Below are positions 8,707-18,231 of a DNA stretch of 64,000 nucleotides, piece after piece. The DNA is from Cognatundibacterium oligocarboniphilum (lineage in GTDB: Bacteria > Pseudomonadota > Gammaproteobacteria > Burkholderiales > Burkholderiaceae_D). The stretch lies in the NCBI RefSeq assembly GCF_013377855.1, contig NZ_JABXYJ010000001.1:62001-126000 (forward strand). The letters run 5' to 3'. The notes beneath the pieces are model-generated. The model saw nothing but the letters and a program-made list of their open reading frames with translations. It was not told the origin of the DNA and did not search any database. The translations under genes were made by a program, and so were the position numbers. Every line of letters begins with the position of its first letter. Positions within the stretch are counted from its first letter, which is position 1.

Positions 8707-9858
8707 ATGCGACGTCTTTGGTTATTGTTTGCACAGACTGTGACAGTTGGCCTGGCCATTTGGTTTATTGTAACGACCCTGAAACCCGACTGGGTGAATA
8801 AGAACGTCACCGGATCGGCGGCGCTCCAGAGCATCAGGGAAGCACCTGCCAGTTCGGCACCTCCGGCCAACTCTTATCGCGGCGCTGCCCGTAAAGCTAT
8901 GGCTTCGGTTGTGAATATCTATACGTCCAAAGAAATTCAGCATCAGCGCAATCCTTTGCTGAATGACCCGTTTTTACGCCGCTTCTTCGGCGATCAGCAA
9001 AATCAGCGCACGGAACGACAGTCCAGTCTTGGATCAGGTGTGATCGTTTCAGCCGAAGGCTACATCCTGACGAACAACCATGTCGTCGAATCTGCGAGCG
9101 AAATTGACATTGCCCTGGCGGATGGCCGCACGGCAGCAGCACGGGTGGTTGGTACCGATCCGGAAACTGATCTGGCGGTCATTAAAATCAATTTACCAAA
9201 TTTACCTGTCATCACGCTGGGACGCTCGGAAGATGCACAGGTCGGTGACGTTGTCCTGGCGATCGGCAACCCATTCGGTGTCGGACAAACGGTCACGATG
9301 GGTATTATTTCGGCGCTCGGCAGAAATAACCTGACAGACAATGCATTCCAAAATTTCATCCAGACCGATGCCGCCATTAACCCGGGCAACTCCGGCGGGG
9401 CGCTGGTCGATGTCAATGGCAATCTGCTTGGCATCAACACGGCCATCTATTCGCAATCCGGTGGGTCGGTCGGCATCGGTTTTGCGACACCGATCTCGAC
9501 AGTAAAAATGGTCATGGATGCCATTATCACTCAAGGTCAGGTTGTGCGTGGCTGGATGGGCGTGGAGCCGCAGGACATCACGCCGGAACTGGCGGAAAGT
9601 TTTGGCCTGAAACAAAAATCAGGCACCATCATTGCGGGCGTCATCCGCGGCGGACCGGCCGACAAGGCAGGTATGAAGCCGGGTGATATTCTGATTTCAA
9701 TCGATGGCAAACCCGTTTCCGGTACGACCGAAATGCTCAATCTGGTCGCCCAGCTAAAACCTGGCAATAAAGCCCGGATACAGGTGCTCAGAAATAATCA
9801 GGAACCGATGCTGGATGTACTGATCGGCAAACGTCCGCCAACCCGACCTGAAGAGTAA
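8707..9858 (+). CDS. DegS/HtrA-like periplasmic serine protease, single PDZ
   Basis: S1C family protease, membrane-tethered and facing the periplasm, probably in envelope stress control or protein quality. The 383-residue protein has an N-terminal membrane helix (residues 4-24), no clear cleavage site, then a trypsin-like domain with His125 (TNNHVV), Asp155 (ETDLAVI) and Ser229 (GNSGGAL), and one C-terminal PDZ domain (about 280-375). One PDZ plus an N-terminal anchor is the DegS layout rather than the two-PDZ DegP layout. It sits 5 bases before the DUF2461 gene. Whether it cleaves RseA, as E. coli DegS does, cannot be read from sequence. Confidence 0.9.
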   Translation: MRRLWLLFAQTVTVGLAIWFIVTTLKPDWVNKNVTGSAALQSIREAPASSAPPANSYRGAARKAMASVVNIYTSKEIQHQRNPLLNDPFLRRFFGDQQNQRTERQSSLGSGVIVSAEGYILTNNHVVESASEIDIALADGRTAAARVVGTDPETDLAVIKINLPNLPVITLGRSEDAQVGDVVLAIGNPFGVGQTVTMGIISALGRNNLTDNAFQNFIQTDAAINPGNSGGALVDVNGNLLGINTAIYSQSGGSVGIGFATPISTVKMVMDAIITQGQVVRGWMGVEPQDITPELAESFGLKQKSGTIIAGVIRGGPADKAGMKPGDILISIDGKPVSGTTEMLNLVAQLKPGNKARIQVLRNNQEPMLDVLIGKRPPTRPEE

Positions 9859-9863
9859 GCGCT

Positions 9864-10532
9864 ATGCACCTGATTGATCTCAAAGCCTTTCTGTCCGAGC
9901 TGTCTGACAACAATAACCGCGCCTGGTTTGTCATGAACAAACCGCGTTACGATATTTTGCGGGCAGAGTTTCTGCTGTTGGTCGCAGAACTGATCCAGGG
10001 GATACAAAAATTCGATCCGGCAGTAACCGGCTGCGATCCTAAAAAATCCCTTTTCCGGATTAACCGTGACGTGCGTTTTGCAGCAGACAAATCTCCGTAT
10101 AAAACGACGTTTTCAGCATCCATTCTTCCCAGTGGCAGAAAAAAACCCAGTGAAGGCGGGGGACCAGCCTATTATTTCCAGATCGATGCTGAAGGACGTC
10201 TGTTTTTTGCCTGTGGCGAATATATGCCGCCATCAGATCGCCTGTTCGCTATCCGGCAACATATTTTGCACGACCCGGAGGGTTTCGATCTGGTACTGAA
10301 GAACAAAAAATTGCAGCAACAATTCGGCGCGCTGCAGGAAGAAGGTAAGTTGACACGCCCGCCCAAAGGTTTTGCTGCGGACGCACGGCATATTGAATAC
10401 ATCAAATTGAAAAACTTCATGGTCTGGACAGAAAGCGATCTCAAGACCATGGATAGTAAACAGGTCATCGCCACACTGCTCACGGCCTTTAAAAGCGCTT
10501 TGCCACTGGTTCAGTGGTTACGTACAGGCTGA
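9864..10532 (+). CDS. DUF2461 family protein
   Basis: Conserved protein of unknown function (DUF2461/TIGR02453). The 222 residues include NNRAWFVMNKPRYD near the start, FRINRDVRFAADKSPYKT around residues 70 and the aromatic GGGPAYYFQID segment, all typical of the family. There is no signal peptide or membrane helix, so it is probably cytoplasmic. It starts 5 bases after the protease stop, suggesting co-transcription, and converges on tatC with a 25-base gap. No function is proposed. Confidence 0.85.
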   Translation: MHLIDLKAFLSELSDNNNRAWFVMNKPRYDILRAEFLLLVAELIQGIQKFDPAVTGCDPKKSLFRINRDVRFAADKSPYKTTFSASILPSGRKKPSEGGGPAYYFQIDAEGRLFFACGEYMPPSDRLFAIRQHILHDPEGFDLVLKNKKLQQQFGALQEEGKLTRPPKGFAADARHIEYIKLKNFMVWTESDLKTMDSKQVIATLLTAFKSALPLVQWLRTG

Positions 10533-10557
10533 AATACTCTTGATTCGGGGAGCAGCG

Positions 10558-11319
10558 TTATTGCTCGCTCTCCGGAGCCTGAGTGACGCGAACAAACATA
10601 GGCGCTACCAGTAAGCCGATCTCGTAAAGCAACCACATTGGCAAAGCCAGAGAAAACTGGCTCACGATATCCGGCGGAGTGACAATCGCCGCGATCACAA
10701 ACGCACCGACAATTACGTAAGGGCGAATCGCTTTCAGTTTATCCGTCGAAACCAGCCCCATCCGCACCAGAACCACCACCACCACCGGCACCTCAAATGT
10801 GACGCCAAATGCAAGACACATGGACATGATGAAGTCGAGATAATTCTCGATATCAGGGGCAACGCTGATGGAAGCCGGCGCAAACTCATTAATAAACTTA
10901 AACACGCGGCCGAATACCAGGAAATAGCAAAACGCAACCCCGCCCAGAAACAATAGGGAAGACGATACAACCAAAGGTGCAATCAGGCGCTTTTCGTGGG
11001 TGTAGAGCCCTGGCGCGATAAATGCCCACGCCTGATACAGTATCCACGGCAGGGACAGCAGAAAAGCCAGCAATAACGTGACTTTCATCGGCACCAGAAA
11101 TGGGGAAATGACTCCGGTAGCGATCATTTTCGCACCGGCAGGTAGGGATGCCAGCATCGGCTGCGCCAGAAAGTCATAAATCGCCGATGGTCCCGGCCAC
11201 AGCATCAGGACAACACAGGCTGCAGCCAGCCCATACACAGCCTTCACCAGACGATCCCGCAATTCGATTAAATGGGAAATGAAGGTTTCCTCAGCACCGT
11301 GCTCAGTAGAATCACTCAT
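10558..11319 (-). CDS. tatC: TatC, twin-arginine translocase core subunit
   Basis: Six-helix membrane protein that with TatB recognises twin-arginine signal peptides on folded exported proteins. The start is placed at MSDSTEHGAEET; a longer open frame upstream would overlap tatB and lacks conservation. The 253-residue product has the SHLIELRDRLVKA N-terminus, the PFLVPMKVTLLLAF loop, YQAWAFIAPGLY and late helices. The last 44 bases of tatB overlap only the longer version of the frame. Likely Tat client visible here: PetA. Confidence 0.95.
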   Translation of the reverse strand: MSDSTEHGAEETFISHLIELRDRLVKAVYGLAAACVVLMLWPGPSAIYDFLAQPMLASLPAGAKMIATGVISPFLVPMKVTLLLAFLLSLPWILYQAWAFIAPGLYTHEKRLIAPLVVSSSLLFLGGVAFCYFLVFGRVFKFINEFAPASISVAPDIENYLDFIMSMCLAFGVTFEVPVVVVVLVRMGLVSTDKLKAIRPYVIVGAFVIAAIVTPPDIVSQFSLALPMWLLYEIGLLVAPMFVRVTQAPESEQ

Positions 11320-11362
11320 GCGAATACCGCCAGAATAAAGATCGCAAAAACATGCTGATGGA

Positions 11363-11866
11363 TTAGAAAAAACTGGCCGGTGCACGCACCCGCGTACGAT
11401 GACGCGCCATGCGTGCAGATCCAGAAACCACATGGCTGCGCTGACCATGGCGGTTTTTATACCAGGAGGGAATTGCTGTTGTCTTCGTCAGTTTTTTGCG
11501 GCGAAACTCTTTGGCCTTTACCGCCAGCTGTTCTGTCGCAAAAATAGCCGGGGCTGCATGGTTTTCAAGCGAATCTGAACGAAATTCCTGTCCGACTGTG
11601 CGCAGTTCATTTTCTGCCTCTGCCAGCGACGCAGCAACAGACTGCTCTACGTTGCGAGCGGCCTCCTGCATGTCTTTCTGGACTTTACGCAGCTCTTCAA
11701 GCTCAATCTCTTTGCTGACTTCTGCTTTGACGTCATTGATATAGCGCTGCGCGCGCCCCAGCAGGGTACCTGCCATACGGGCGACCTTGGGTAACTTTTC
11801 CGGACCAATCACGATCAGTGCAACCACACCGATCAGGGCAAGTTTACTGATTCCGAGATCAATCAT
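11363..11866 (-). CDS. tatB: TatB, twin-arginine translocase subunit
   Basis: Single-span membrane protein that pairs with TatC in the receptor complex. The 167-residue protein has an N-terminal helix (LGISKLALIGVVALIVIGPEKLP) with the family Glu, the conserved hinge GPEKLP, an amphipathic helix and a long charged tail (DVKAEVSKEIELEELRKVQKD) that distinguishes it from TatA. It lies 33 bases after tatA. The basic C-terminal tail is variable in the family. Confidence 0.94.
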   Translation of the reverse strand: MIDLGISKLALIGVVALIVIGPEKLPKVARMAGTLLGRAQRYINDVKAEVSKEIELEELRKVQKDMQEAARNVEQSVAASLAEAENELRTVGQEFRSDSLENHAAPAIFATEQLAVKAKEFRRKKLTKTTAIPSWYKNRHGQRSHVVSGSARMARHRTRVRAPASFF

Positions 11867-11899
11867 GCAGTAACCCGCTGCTGGACATCAAACAGATCA

Positions 11900-12118
11900 T
11901 CACTGTTTGCTTTTTTCTCTGGCGTCGACGTCGATCGTACTTTTGTCGGCAACCTGCTGTGCAGCCGCAGGTTTCTCTTCTTCGCCTTTCATTCCGTCTT
12001 TAAAGCCTTTGACAGCCTTGCCCAGATCGGAACCGACATTACCCAGTTTTTTAGTGCCGAATACCAGCACGACCACGACCAGCACAATTAACCAATGCCA
12101 GATGCTCAATGAACCCAT
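11900..12118 (-). CDS. tatA: TatA, pore-forming twin-arginine translocase subunit
   Basis: Small membrane protein that oligomerises to let folded proteins across. The ATG at MGSLSIWHW gives 72 residues with one helix ([15 protein letters not shown]), the FGTKKLG hinge, amphipathic helix ([18 protein letters not shown]) and an acidic or polar tail. An upstream in-frame extension of 7 codons is not conserved. It is preceded by the HIT gene and followed by tatB and tatC, the usual order downstream of his genes in this order of bacteria. Confidence 0.95.
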   Translation of the reverse strand: MGSLSIWHWLIVLVVVVLVFGTKKLGNVGSDLGKAVKGFKDGMKGEEEKPAAAQQVADKSTIDVDAREKSKQ

Positions 12119-12160
12119 GTTGACTCCTGCAAAGAGCAATGCTCTTTCTTAAAATTTAAA

Positions 12161-12532
12161 TTAACGTTGTCCACGCCAAGGCTTCGGGCCGCCTATCACA
12201 TGCATGTGCAAATGATACACCTCCTGCCCGCCATCCGGTCCCGTATTGATCAGGGTTTTGTATCCGCCGCTCAACTCTCCGTCGGCATTAGCAACCGGGG
12301 CGCAACCATACTCATCGGCTATCCGCGGCGCCAGCGCCAGCATTTTCCCCAACAAACCGGCATGTTCTTCCTGTGCAGCTGACAAAGTATCCAGATGTAA
12401 TTTAGGAATAATCAGCAAATGCACCGGAGCAGCCGGGTTGATATCTTTAAATACCAGCAGATCCTCATCTTCGTAAACCGTGGCGGCAGGAATTTGCTTA
12501 GCTGCAATTTTACAGAAAATACAGTTATTCAC
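12161..12532 (-). CDS. HIT family nucleotide-binding protein (HinT-like)
   Basis: Histidine-triad hydrolase, probably a purine nucleoside phosphoramidase. The start is placed at a GTG (reading VNNCIFCKI); an upstream TTG would add 5 residues with no support. The 123-residue protein has the N-terminal CIFCKI metal-type motif, the DINPAAPVHLLIIPK strand and the triad HLHMHVIGG near the C-terminus. It sits between hisE and tatA and is probably co-transcribed with them; this neighbour is common in Burkholderiales and implies no role in histidine synthesis. Confidence 0.92.
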   Translation of the reverse strand: MNNCIFCKIAAKQIPAATVYEDEDLLVFKDINPAAPVHLLIIPKLHLDTLSAAQEEHAGLLGKMLALAPRIADEYGCAPVANADGELSGGYKTLINTGPDGGQEVYHLHMHVIGGPKPWRGQR

Positions 12533-12599
12533 TTTGTATCCGATCAAGTTAACTGAAAAAATACATGAAGAAATCGATGACTCTGATGTATCTCAGAGG

Positions 12600-12953
12600 T
12601 CAGTTATCCTGACGCGATGCTTTTTCCACCAGACCGGAAATACCTTCCCGTCTGGCCAGCTCATCCAGCACCTGTTGCGGGTGCAGATCATACTGTGCCA
12701 GCATGACAAGCGAGTGAAACCACAGGTCAGCGCACTCGTACAATACTTTTTCCGTATTGCCGGAAACCCGTGCATCTTTGGCTGCCATCACGGTTTCGGT
12801 CGCTTCTTCGCCAATTTTTTTCAAAATGGCATCGTCGCCTTTGACGAACAGGCGTGCAACATAGGATTGCTCAGGATTACCACCATTGGCCGGCTTACGG
12901 CTCTCGATGATCTGCGCAAGGTGTTCCAGAATCTGGAGCTGCTGTGTACTCAT
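12600..12953 (-). CDS. hisE: Phosphoribosyl-ATP pyrophosphatase HisE
   Basis: Second step of histidine synthesis: phosphoribosyl-ATP to phosphoribosyl-AMP plus pyrophosphate. The 117-residue protein belongs to the MazG-like all-helical fold; metal-binding acidic residues are in [15 protein letters not shown] and [14 protein letters not shown]. Here hisE is separate from hisI, as usual in betaproteobacteria (fused in E. coli). Its ATG overlaps the hisI stop by 4 bases. Confidence 0.95.
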   Translation of the reverse strand: MSTQQLQILEHLAQIIESRKPANGGNPEQSYVARLFVKGDDAILKKIGEEATETVMAAKDARVSGNTEKVLYECADLWFHSLVMLAQYDLHPQQVLDELARREGISGLVEKASRQDN

Positions 12954-13351
12954 TTATAGATACTTTCCGGATCTTTCAGGACGGGATCGACAGCCAGCCA
13001 GTCACCATCATTCAGACCGCCTTCGAATTTCTGGAAAAAGCAGGAATGACGTCCGGTATGACAGGCAATGCCATCAGCCTGCTCAACCTTCAGCAAAATC
13101 ACGTCCTCATCACAATCCAGACGAATATCCCTGACCTTCTGCACATGGCCCGATTCTTCACCCTTATGCCATAATTTTTTACGGGAACGGCTCCAGTACA
13201 CCGCCTCCCCCAATTCTACCGTGCGGGATAAAGCCTCACGATTCATCCATGCAAACATCAGCACATCATTACTACCGGCTTCCTGAGCAATCACTGGCAC
13301 CAGTCCCTGGTCGTCCCATTTGATCTTGTTGAGCCATTTTGCAGCGCTCAT
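12950..13351 (-). CDS. hisI: Phosphoribosyl-AMP cyclohydrolase HisI
   Basis: Third step of histidine synthesis: opens the adenine ring of phosphoribosyl-AMP. The 133-residue protein shows [28 protein letters not shown], the metal-binding DCDEDVILL block and the cysteine region [10 protein letters not shown]. It overlaps hisF by 4 bases upstream and hisE by 4 bases downstream, so translation is probably coupled. Confidence 0.96.
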   Translation of the reverse strand: MSAAKWLNKIKWDDQGLVPVIAQEAGSNDVLMFAWMNREALSRTVELGEAVYWSRSRKKLWHKGEESGHVQKVRDIRLDCDEDVILLKVEQADGIACHTGRHSCFFQKFEGGLNDGDWLAVDPVLKDPESIYK

Positions 13352-14112
13352 GTCAGCCTCACCGGGATATTCTGCGCAGCCATAAAGCGCTTTGCCTCAC
13401 CGACTGTATGATGCCCGTAATGGAAAATGCTGGCCGCCAGTACAGCGTCAGCGCCGCCGATTTTGATGCCATCGGCCAGATCCTGCAAACCACCCACGCC
13501 ACCCGATGCAATCACCGGCACCGGCACTGCATCAGAAACTGCACGGGTCAGTCCCAGATCGAAACCAGAACGGGTTCCGTCTTTATCCATGCTGGTAAGC
13601 AGTATCTCGCCAGCACCAAGCTGCGCCATTTTTTGCGCCCACTCAACCGCATCCAGTCCGGTGGCATTCCGGCCACCGTGCGTGAACACCTCCCATTTTC
13701 CTGACGCCACCTGCTTTGCATCGATCGCAACCACAATGCATTGCGAACCGTATTTGTGCGCGGCATCTGCCACCAGTTGCGGATTGGTGACCGCGGAAGT
13801 ATTCATACCGACCTTGTCGGCACCGGCATTGAGCAGGCGGCGCACATCTGCCACGGTACGCACACCGCCACCGACTGTCAGAGGAATGAACACCTGGGAT
13901 GCGACAGCTTCGATAATCGGCAAAATCAAATCACGACCATCGGAAGAAGCCGTGATATCGAGAAAGGTGATTTCGTCCGCACCCTGCTCATCGTAACGGC
14001 GCGCAATCTCCACCGGATCACCGGCATCGCGCAGCTCCTGAAAATTAATTCCTTTGACAACACGGCCCGCCGTCACATCCAGACAGGGAATAATACGTTT
14101 AGCTAATGTCAT
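13348..14112 (-). CDS. hisF: Imidazole glycerol phosphate synthase cyclase subunit HisF
   Basis: TIM-barrel subunit that joins ammonia from HisH to PRFAR, giving imidazole glycerol phosphate and AICAR. The 254-residue protein begins [19 protein letters not shown] with the first catalytic Asp in PCLDV, has [10 protein letters not shown] and VIASGGVGG phosphate-binding loops and the second catalytic Asp in [10 protein letters not shown]. It is encoded between hisA and hisI with 4-base overlaps on both sides. The order hisH-hisA-hisF is standard. Confidence 0.97.
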   Translation of the reverse strand: MTLAKRIIPCLDVTAGRVVKGINFQELRDAGDPVEIARRYDEQGADEITFLDITASSDGRDLILPIIEAVASQVFIPLTVGGGVRTVADVRRLLNAGADKVGMNTSAVTNPQLVADAAHKYGSQCIVVAIDAKQVASGKWEVFTHGGRNATGLDAVEWAQKMAQLGAGEILLTSMDKDGTRSGFDLGLTRAVSDAVPVPVIASGGVGGLQDLADGIKIGGADAVLAASIFHYGHHTVGEAKRFMAAQNIPVRLT

Positions 14113-14903
14113 TCGGCATCTTCTTCATCGTCAACCAGATCACCGCTCAGCGCATCTGCGCGTTCCTGTGCTGTCAGCAAATCCAGAGTTCCTTCATAGA
14201 TAGAGCGGCCGCAAATCACGCCGTCAATTCCCTCATCCTGAACTGCGCACAAAGCTTCGACGTCCGACAGGTTGTGCACGCCACCGGAGGCGATCACCGG
14301 AATACTGACCGCCTGGGCAAGTTTGACTGTTGCATCAATATTTACCCCACCCATCATGCCATCGCGGCCGATGTCGGTATAAATGATGGCCTCAACGCCG
14401 TAATCTTCAAATTTCCTTGCCAGATCAATCACTTCATGGCCAGATAGTTTGCTCCAGCCATCGGTCGCCACTTTGCCATCCTTAGCGTCGATGCCGACAA
14501 TAATCTGACCTGGAAAAGCGCTGCAGGCATCCGCCAGAAATCCGGGGTTTTTCACAGCAGCAGTCCCGATGATGATGTACGACAAGCCATCGTCCAGATA
14601 ACGCTCAATCGTATCGAGATCGCGGATGCCACCGCCGAGTTGCACGGGAATCTCTTCGGTATCGGTTTCTTCTGCGTAATCGCGCACCGCCTGAATGATT
14701 GCCTTGACTGCCGCCTCATTTTTCGGCTTGCCGGCAAATGCGCCATTCAGGTCCACCAGATGCAGGCGGCGGGCGCCCTGTTTCAGCCAGTGCCGGGCCA
14801 TCTCAGCAGGGTCTTCGGAAAACACGGTGGCCTGGTCCATATCGCCTTGTTTCAGGCGCACGCAGTGACCATCTTTCAGGTCGATAGCAGGAATGAGCAA
14901 CAT
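14109..14903 (-). CDS. hisA: Phosphoribosylformimino-AICAR-P isomerase HisA
   Basis: TIM-barrel isomerase for the Amadori step before HisH/HisF. The 264-residue protein has [16 protein letters not shown] with the catalytic Asp, [21 protein letters not shown] with the second Asp and VIASGGVHN. It is slightly longer than usual because of an acidic C-terminal extension ([11 protein letters not shown]), which has no known role. Overlap with hisF is 4 bases; the gap to hisH is 69 bases. Confidence 0.96.
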   Translation of the reverse strand: MLLIPAIDLKDGHCVRLKQGDMDQATVFSEDPAEMARHWLKQGARRLHLVDLNGAFAGKPKNEAAVKAIIQAVRDYAEETDTEEIPVQLGGGIRDLDTIERYLDDGLSYIIIGTAAVKNPGFLADACSAFPGQIIVGIDAKDGKVATDGWSKLSGHEVIDLARKFEDYGVEAIIYTDIGRDGMMGGVNIDATVKLAQAVSIPVIASGGVHNLSDVEALCAVQDEGIDGVICGRSIYEGTLDLLTAQERADALSGDLVDDEEDAE

Positions 14904-14972
14904 GATGGTAAAAAGTAGATGTCTGAAAGACAGTAAAAAACAGTTTAAAGTGATTTGGATAACAGCGGGTGA

Positions 14973-15611
14973 TCAGGGATTCCAGTGTACAAAATTCTTA
15001 TACAGTTGCAAACCTGCTGCCGCACTCTTTTCCGGATGGAACTGGGTCGCAAAAATATTATCACGCGCCACGGCACAGGCAAACCAATCGCCATAATCGG
15101 TCATGCCCACTGTGTGCTGCGGATTTTCCGGCTGCGCGTAATAACTGTGCACAAAATAAAAATAGGCAGCGTCCGGTATACCTTGCCACAACACATGCGG
15201 CTGTGACTGCTGCACCCGGTTCCAGCCCATTTGCGGCACCTTGAAGCGGGAACCATCGGCCTGCAGGCGCCCCTCCATCGCAAAGCGTACCACCTTGCCG
15301 GGCAATAAACCCAGACCTGGCGTGTCGCCCTCTTCACTCACGTCGAACAGCATCTGCTCACCGACACAGACGCCAAACAACGGTTTGCTGCGGCTGGCTT
15401 CCAGTACTGCATCCTGCACACCGGAGTCGCGCAGGCTCTGCATGCAATCCGGCATGGCGCCCTGCCCGGGCAGCACAATACGGTCTGCACTGCGGATATC
15501 TGCCACCGCACCTGAAATCAGGACTTCTGCTTCAGGCGCCACTGCCTGCAGCGCTTGCGCCACTGAGCGCAAGTTGCCCATACCATAATCAACGACAACA
15601 ATTTTATTCAT
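14973..15611 (-). CDS. hisH: Imidazole glycerol phosphate synthase glutaminase subunit HisH
   Basis: Class I glutamine amidotransferase that releases ammonia for HisF. The 212-residue protein has [13 protein letters not shown] at the start, the nucleophile Cys82 in [13 protein letters not shown] and the His-Glu pair in QFHPEKS near the C-terminus. Length is typical. It lies 45 bases after hisB. Confidence 0.96.
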   Translation of the reverse strand: MNKIVVVDYGMGNLRSVAQALQAVAPEAEVLISGAVADIRSADRIVLPGQGAMPDCMQSLRDSGVQDAVLEASRSKPLFGVCVGEQMLFDVSEEGDTPGLGLLPGKVVRFAMEGRLQADGSRFKVPQMGWNRVQQSQPHVLWQGIPDAAYFYFVHSYYAQPENPQHTVGMTDYGDWFACAVARDNIFATQFHPEKSAAAGLQLYKNFVHWNP

Positions 15612-15656
15612 AATGACTGACCAGTTTGAACTGCCCTATCTGACTGGTATCGGTAA

Positions 15657-16259
15657 TCAGAGACAACCTTTGGTGGAAGGGATAGTTCCCGCAGCACGCG
15701 GGTCAAGCTCAACAGCCATGCGCAAGGCACGGCCAAATGCCTTGAAAACCGTTTCGCACTGATGATGAGAGTTATCGCCTTTCAGATTGTCAATATGCAG
15801 CGTAATCAGCGCATGATTGACAAAGCCCTGGAAAAATTCCCTGGCCAGATCGACATCAAAATTACCGATCATGGCGCGGGTAAACGGAATGTGGTAACTG
15901 AGTCCCGGACGGCCGGAGAAATCCACGACAACCCGGGATAAGGCCTCATCCAGCGGCACATACGCATGGCCATAACGACGGATACCTTTTTTGTCGCCAA
16001 TTGCCTGCGCAAATGCCTGTCCCAGCGTAATCCCCACGTCTTCAACCGTATGGTGAGCGTCGATATGCAGGTCGCCATGGGCCTCAATATCCAGATCAAT
16101 CAGGCCATGACGCGCGATCTGATCCAGCATGTGGTCCAGAAAAGGCACGCCTGTATTAAGTTTTTGCTGACCGCTGCCATCGAGATTGATGGCGACGCGG
16201 ATTTGCGTTTCATTGGTATTGCGGGTTACCGCCGCAATGCGTTCAATTGAGTTATTCAT
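15657..16259 (-). CDS. hisB: Imidazoleglycerol-phosphate dehydratase HisB
   Basis: Dehydratase step giving imidazole acetol phosphate. The start is placed at [15 protein letters not shown] because this ATG overlaps the hisC stop as ATGA; an in-frame extension upstream lies inside hisC. The 200-residue monofunctional enzyme has [11 protein letters not shown], the metal-binding [11 protein letters not shown] and [14 protein letters not shown] motifs and the [11 protein letters not shown] ending. It lacks the phosphatase domain present in E. coli HisB, as expected for this group. Confidence 0.96.
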   Translation of the reverse strand: MNNSIERIAAVTRNTNETQIRVAINLDGSGQQKLNTGVPFLDHMLDQIARHGLIDLDIEAHGDLHIDAHHTVEDVGITLGQAFAQAIGDKKGIRRYGHAYVPLDEALSRVVVDFSGRPGLSYHIPFTRAMIGNFDVDLAREFFQGFVNHALITLHIDNLKGDNSHHQCETVFKAFGRALRMAVELDPRAAGTIPSTKGCL

Positions 16260-17341
16260 GGTGATGACAAAGATGCCGCAAAAGCAGCAAGAAAAAGAGC
16301 ATTCTCTTCCGGAGTACTGACCGTGATACGCAGGCAATTCTCCAGCAGCTTATGCATTTTACCTACATTTTTGACTAAAATTTTTTGTTCAACTAATTTT
16401 GCAAAGACTTGTTCGGCATTCGCAACACGAATCAGCAGGAAATTTGCTGCTGATGGATACACATGTACGCCGGGCAAGCCATCGAGCTGATGACTGAGCC
16501 AGGTACGCTGCTCACGCAACATGGCGGCCTGCTGCTCCAGCACATCTACATGCTGCAGCATAAATTCTGCCGCCGCCTGACTCAGCACATTGATATTGTA
16601 TGGCGGCCGCACTTTTTCAAATTCCTGCATCAGCGCATGACTGCCGGTCATGTACCCCAGACGTATTCCAGCCAGCCCCAGTTTGGATACGGTACGCATC
16701 ACCACCAGCTGACCAAATTCAGGCAGCCGGGACATCAGGCTGGCCTGCGCAAACGGCTGATAAGCCTCATCCACCACGACAATCCCGCTATCGCCAATCG
16801 TTCGCAGAATCTGCAGCATCGCATCGGTATCATACAGGTTGCCAGTCGGATTATTGGGGTAAGCAAGATACGTGATGGCAGGGCGATGTTCCTCTATCGC
16901 CGCCAGCATAGCAGGCAAATCGAGCGTGAAATCCGCCAGCAGCGGAACACCGACAAATTCCATGCCTGCTAATTTTGCCGACAGCGCATACATGACAAAT
17001 CCCGGCACGGGTGCCAGCACCTTGGCGCCAGGACGGGCGCAAGCCACCGACATCATGGAGATCAGTTCATCGGATCCGTTACCCAGCACGATGTCATACC
17101 CGGCGGGTACGCCGAAGCGCGTGGCAATCAATTGTTTCAGATGGGTATAGGACGGCACCGGATACCGGTTCATCGCAACCTTCGACAGATGCTGCGCCAG
17201 CTCCTGCTGCAACGTCTCAGGTAAAGTATAGGGATTTTCCATCGCATCCAGCTTCAGGAAACCACTGGCATCCGGTACATGGTAACTCACGAGACCGGCG
17301 ATTTCCGGACGGATTACCTGGGTCAGGGTTGAAATACTCAC
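16256..17341 (-). CDS. hisC: Histidinol-phosphate aminotransferase HisC
   Basis: PLP enzyme that moves an amino group from glutamate to imidazole acetol phosphate. The start is placed at a GTG (reading [14 protein letters not shown]) with GGAG 7 bases upstream; an upstream TTG would add 10 residues. The 361-residue protein has [11 protein letters not shown], the [10 protein letters not shown] loop, [18 protein letters not shown] and the PLP lysine in [16 protein letters not shown]. Its stop overlaps hisB. A methyltransferase gene lies upstream, separating it from hisD by about 0.9 kb. Confidence 0.94.
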   Translation of the reverse strand: MSISTLTQVIRPEIAGLVSYHVPDASGFLKLDAMENPYTLPETLQQELAQHLSKVAMNRYPVPSYTHLKQLIATRFGVPAGYDIVLGNGSDELISMMSVACARPGAKVLAPVPGFVMYALSAKLAGMEFVGVPLLADFTLDLPAMLAAIEEHRPAITYLAYPNNPTGNLYDTDAMLQILRTIGDSGIVVVDEAYQPFAQASLMSRLPEFGQLVVMRTVSKLGLAGIRLGYMTGSHALMQEFEKVRPPYNINVLSQAAAEFMLQHVDVLEQQAAMLREQRTWLSHQLDGLPGVHVYPSAANFLLIRVANAEQVFAKLVEQKILVKNVGKMHKLLENCLRITVSTPEENALFLAAFAASLSSP

Positions 17342-17430
17342 TGTCACACTCCATGCGGTATAGCTGTTCAAAACAGCCGGCTCGTTAACTGATACGCCTC
17401 AGAACACATCAGGACATCGTGCTGAATGGC

Positions 17431-18213
17431 TCAGACGCAGGCTGCCAGCGCCTGTTCAGGTTGTTCTGCGAGACGTTTTTGTATCATCGCGCAGTAATCG
17501 GGATTCAGTTCAAAACCAACAAAATCACGACCACAGCGCTTTGCGGCGACAGCCGTCGTGCCACTGCCCATAAACGGGTCAAGCACCACACCGCCGGGCG
17601 GGCAGGATGCCTTGATCATACGCTCAATGATTTCCAGCGGTTTCTGGGTAGGATGCGGTTCGCGCTCAGCATGCTCCCGATGCAGACGCGACACGCTCCA
17701 TACATCCTTGGGATTAAAACCGAGCTCCAGCCACTTTGCCCCTTCAAAAATCTTGCGGCTGCGTGCCTTCTTCGTCGCCGCATCGTAGGGAATGCGAATC
17801 GCGTCAAGATCAAAGTAGTAATCGCGGGCTTTCACAAAAAAACCGATCGTGTCGTGCACCGAGGAATACTTGCGCACACTGCCCCCCATGGAAGGTACCC
17901 TCCGGTCCCAGATAATTTCATTCATCATACTCATGCGCTGTTTGAGTATCACAAACACTTCCGGGGAATAGCGCCAGGTCAAAAAAATATACAGGCTGCC
18001 GTTCGGTTTCAGCTTCGGCAAGGCGAGATCAACCCATTGCGTCATCCAGTCCAGATAAGCGGTAGCATCCAGTTTGTCGGAATCATTCCCGTAATCCTTG
18101 CCGAGTCCGTAAGGTGGGTCGGCCAGCAATAAATCGATACTGCCATCCGGCAAGCGTGTCAGCCCTTGCAGCGCATCTTCGCAAAAAACCTGATTCCGCC
18201 AGCTGTCTGCCAT
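17431..18213 (-). CDS. Solitary beta-class DNA methyltransferase inside the his operon
   Basis: Amino-group DNA methyltransferase (N6-adenine or N4-cytosine). In the 260-residue protein the catalytic motif DPPY (32-35) precedes the AdoMet motif DPFMGSGTT (212-220), so it has the beta-class order. The region between (about 85-185) carries the putative target recognition part, and PHPTQKPLEIIERM is a typical segment before the AdoMet site. No restriction endonuclease lies nearby, so it looks like an orphan. It starts 18 bases after the hisD stop and ends 89 bases before the hisC start, on the same strand, so it is probably transcribed with the his genes. Codon choice resembles its neighbours by eye. 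The recognition sequence cannot be inferred. Confidence 0.88.
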   Translation of the reverse strand: MADSWRNQVFCEDALQGLTRLPDGSIDLLLADPPYGLGKDYGNDSDKLDATAYLDWMTQWVDLALPKLKPNGSLYIFLTWRYSPEVFVILKQRMSMMNEIIWDRRVPSMGGSVRKYSSVHDTIGFFVKARDYYFDLDAIRIPYDAATKKARSRKIFEGAKWLELGFNPKDVWSVSRLHREHAEREPHPTQKPLEIIERMIKASCPPGGVVLDPFMGSGTTAVAAKRCGRDFVGFELNPDYCAMIQKRLAEQPEQALAACV

Positions 18214-18231
18214 ATTATCTGAATCCCTGAA

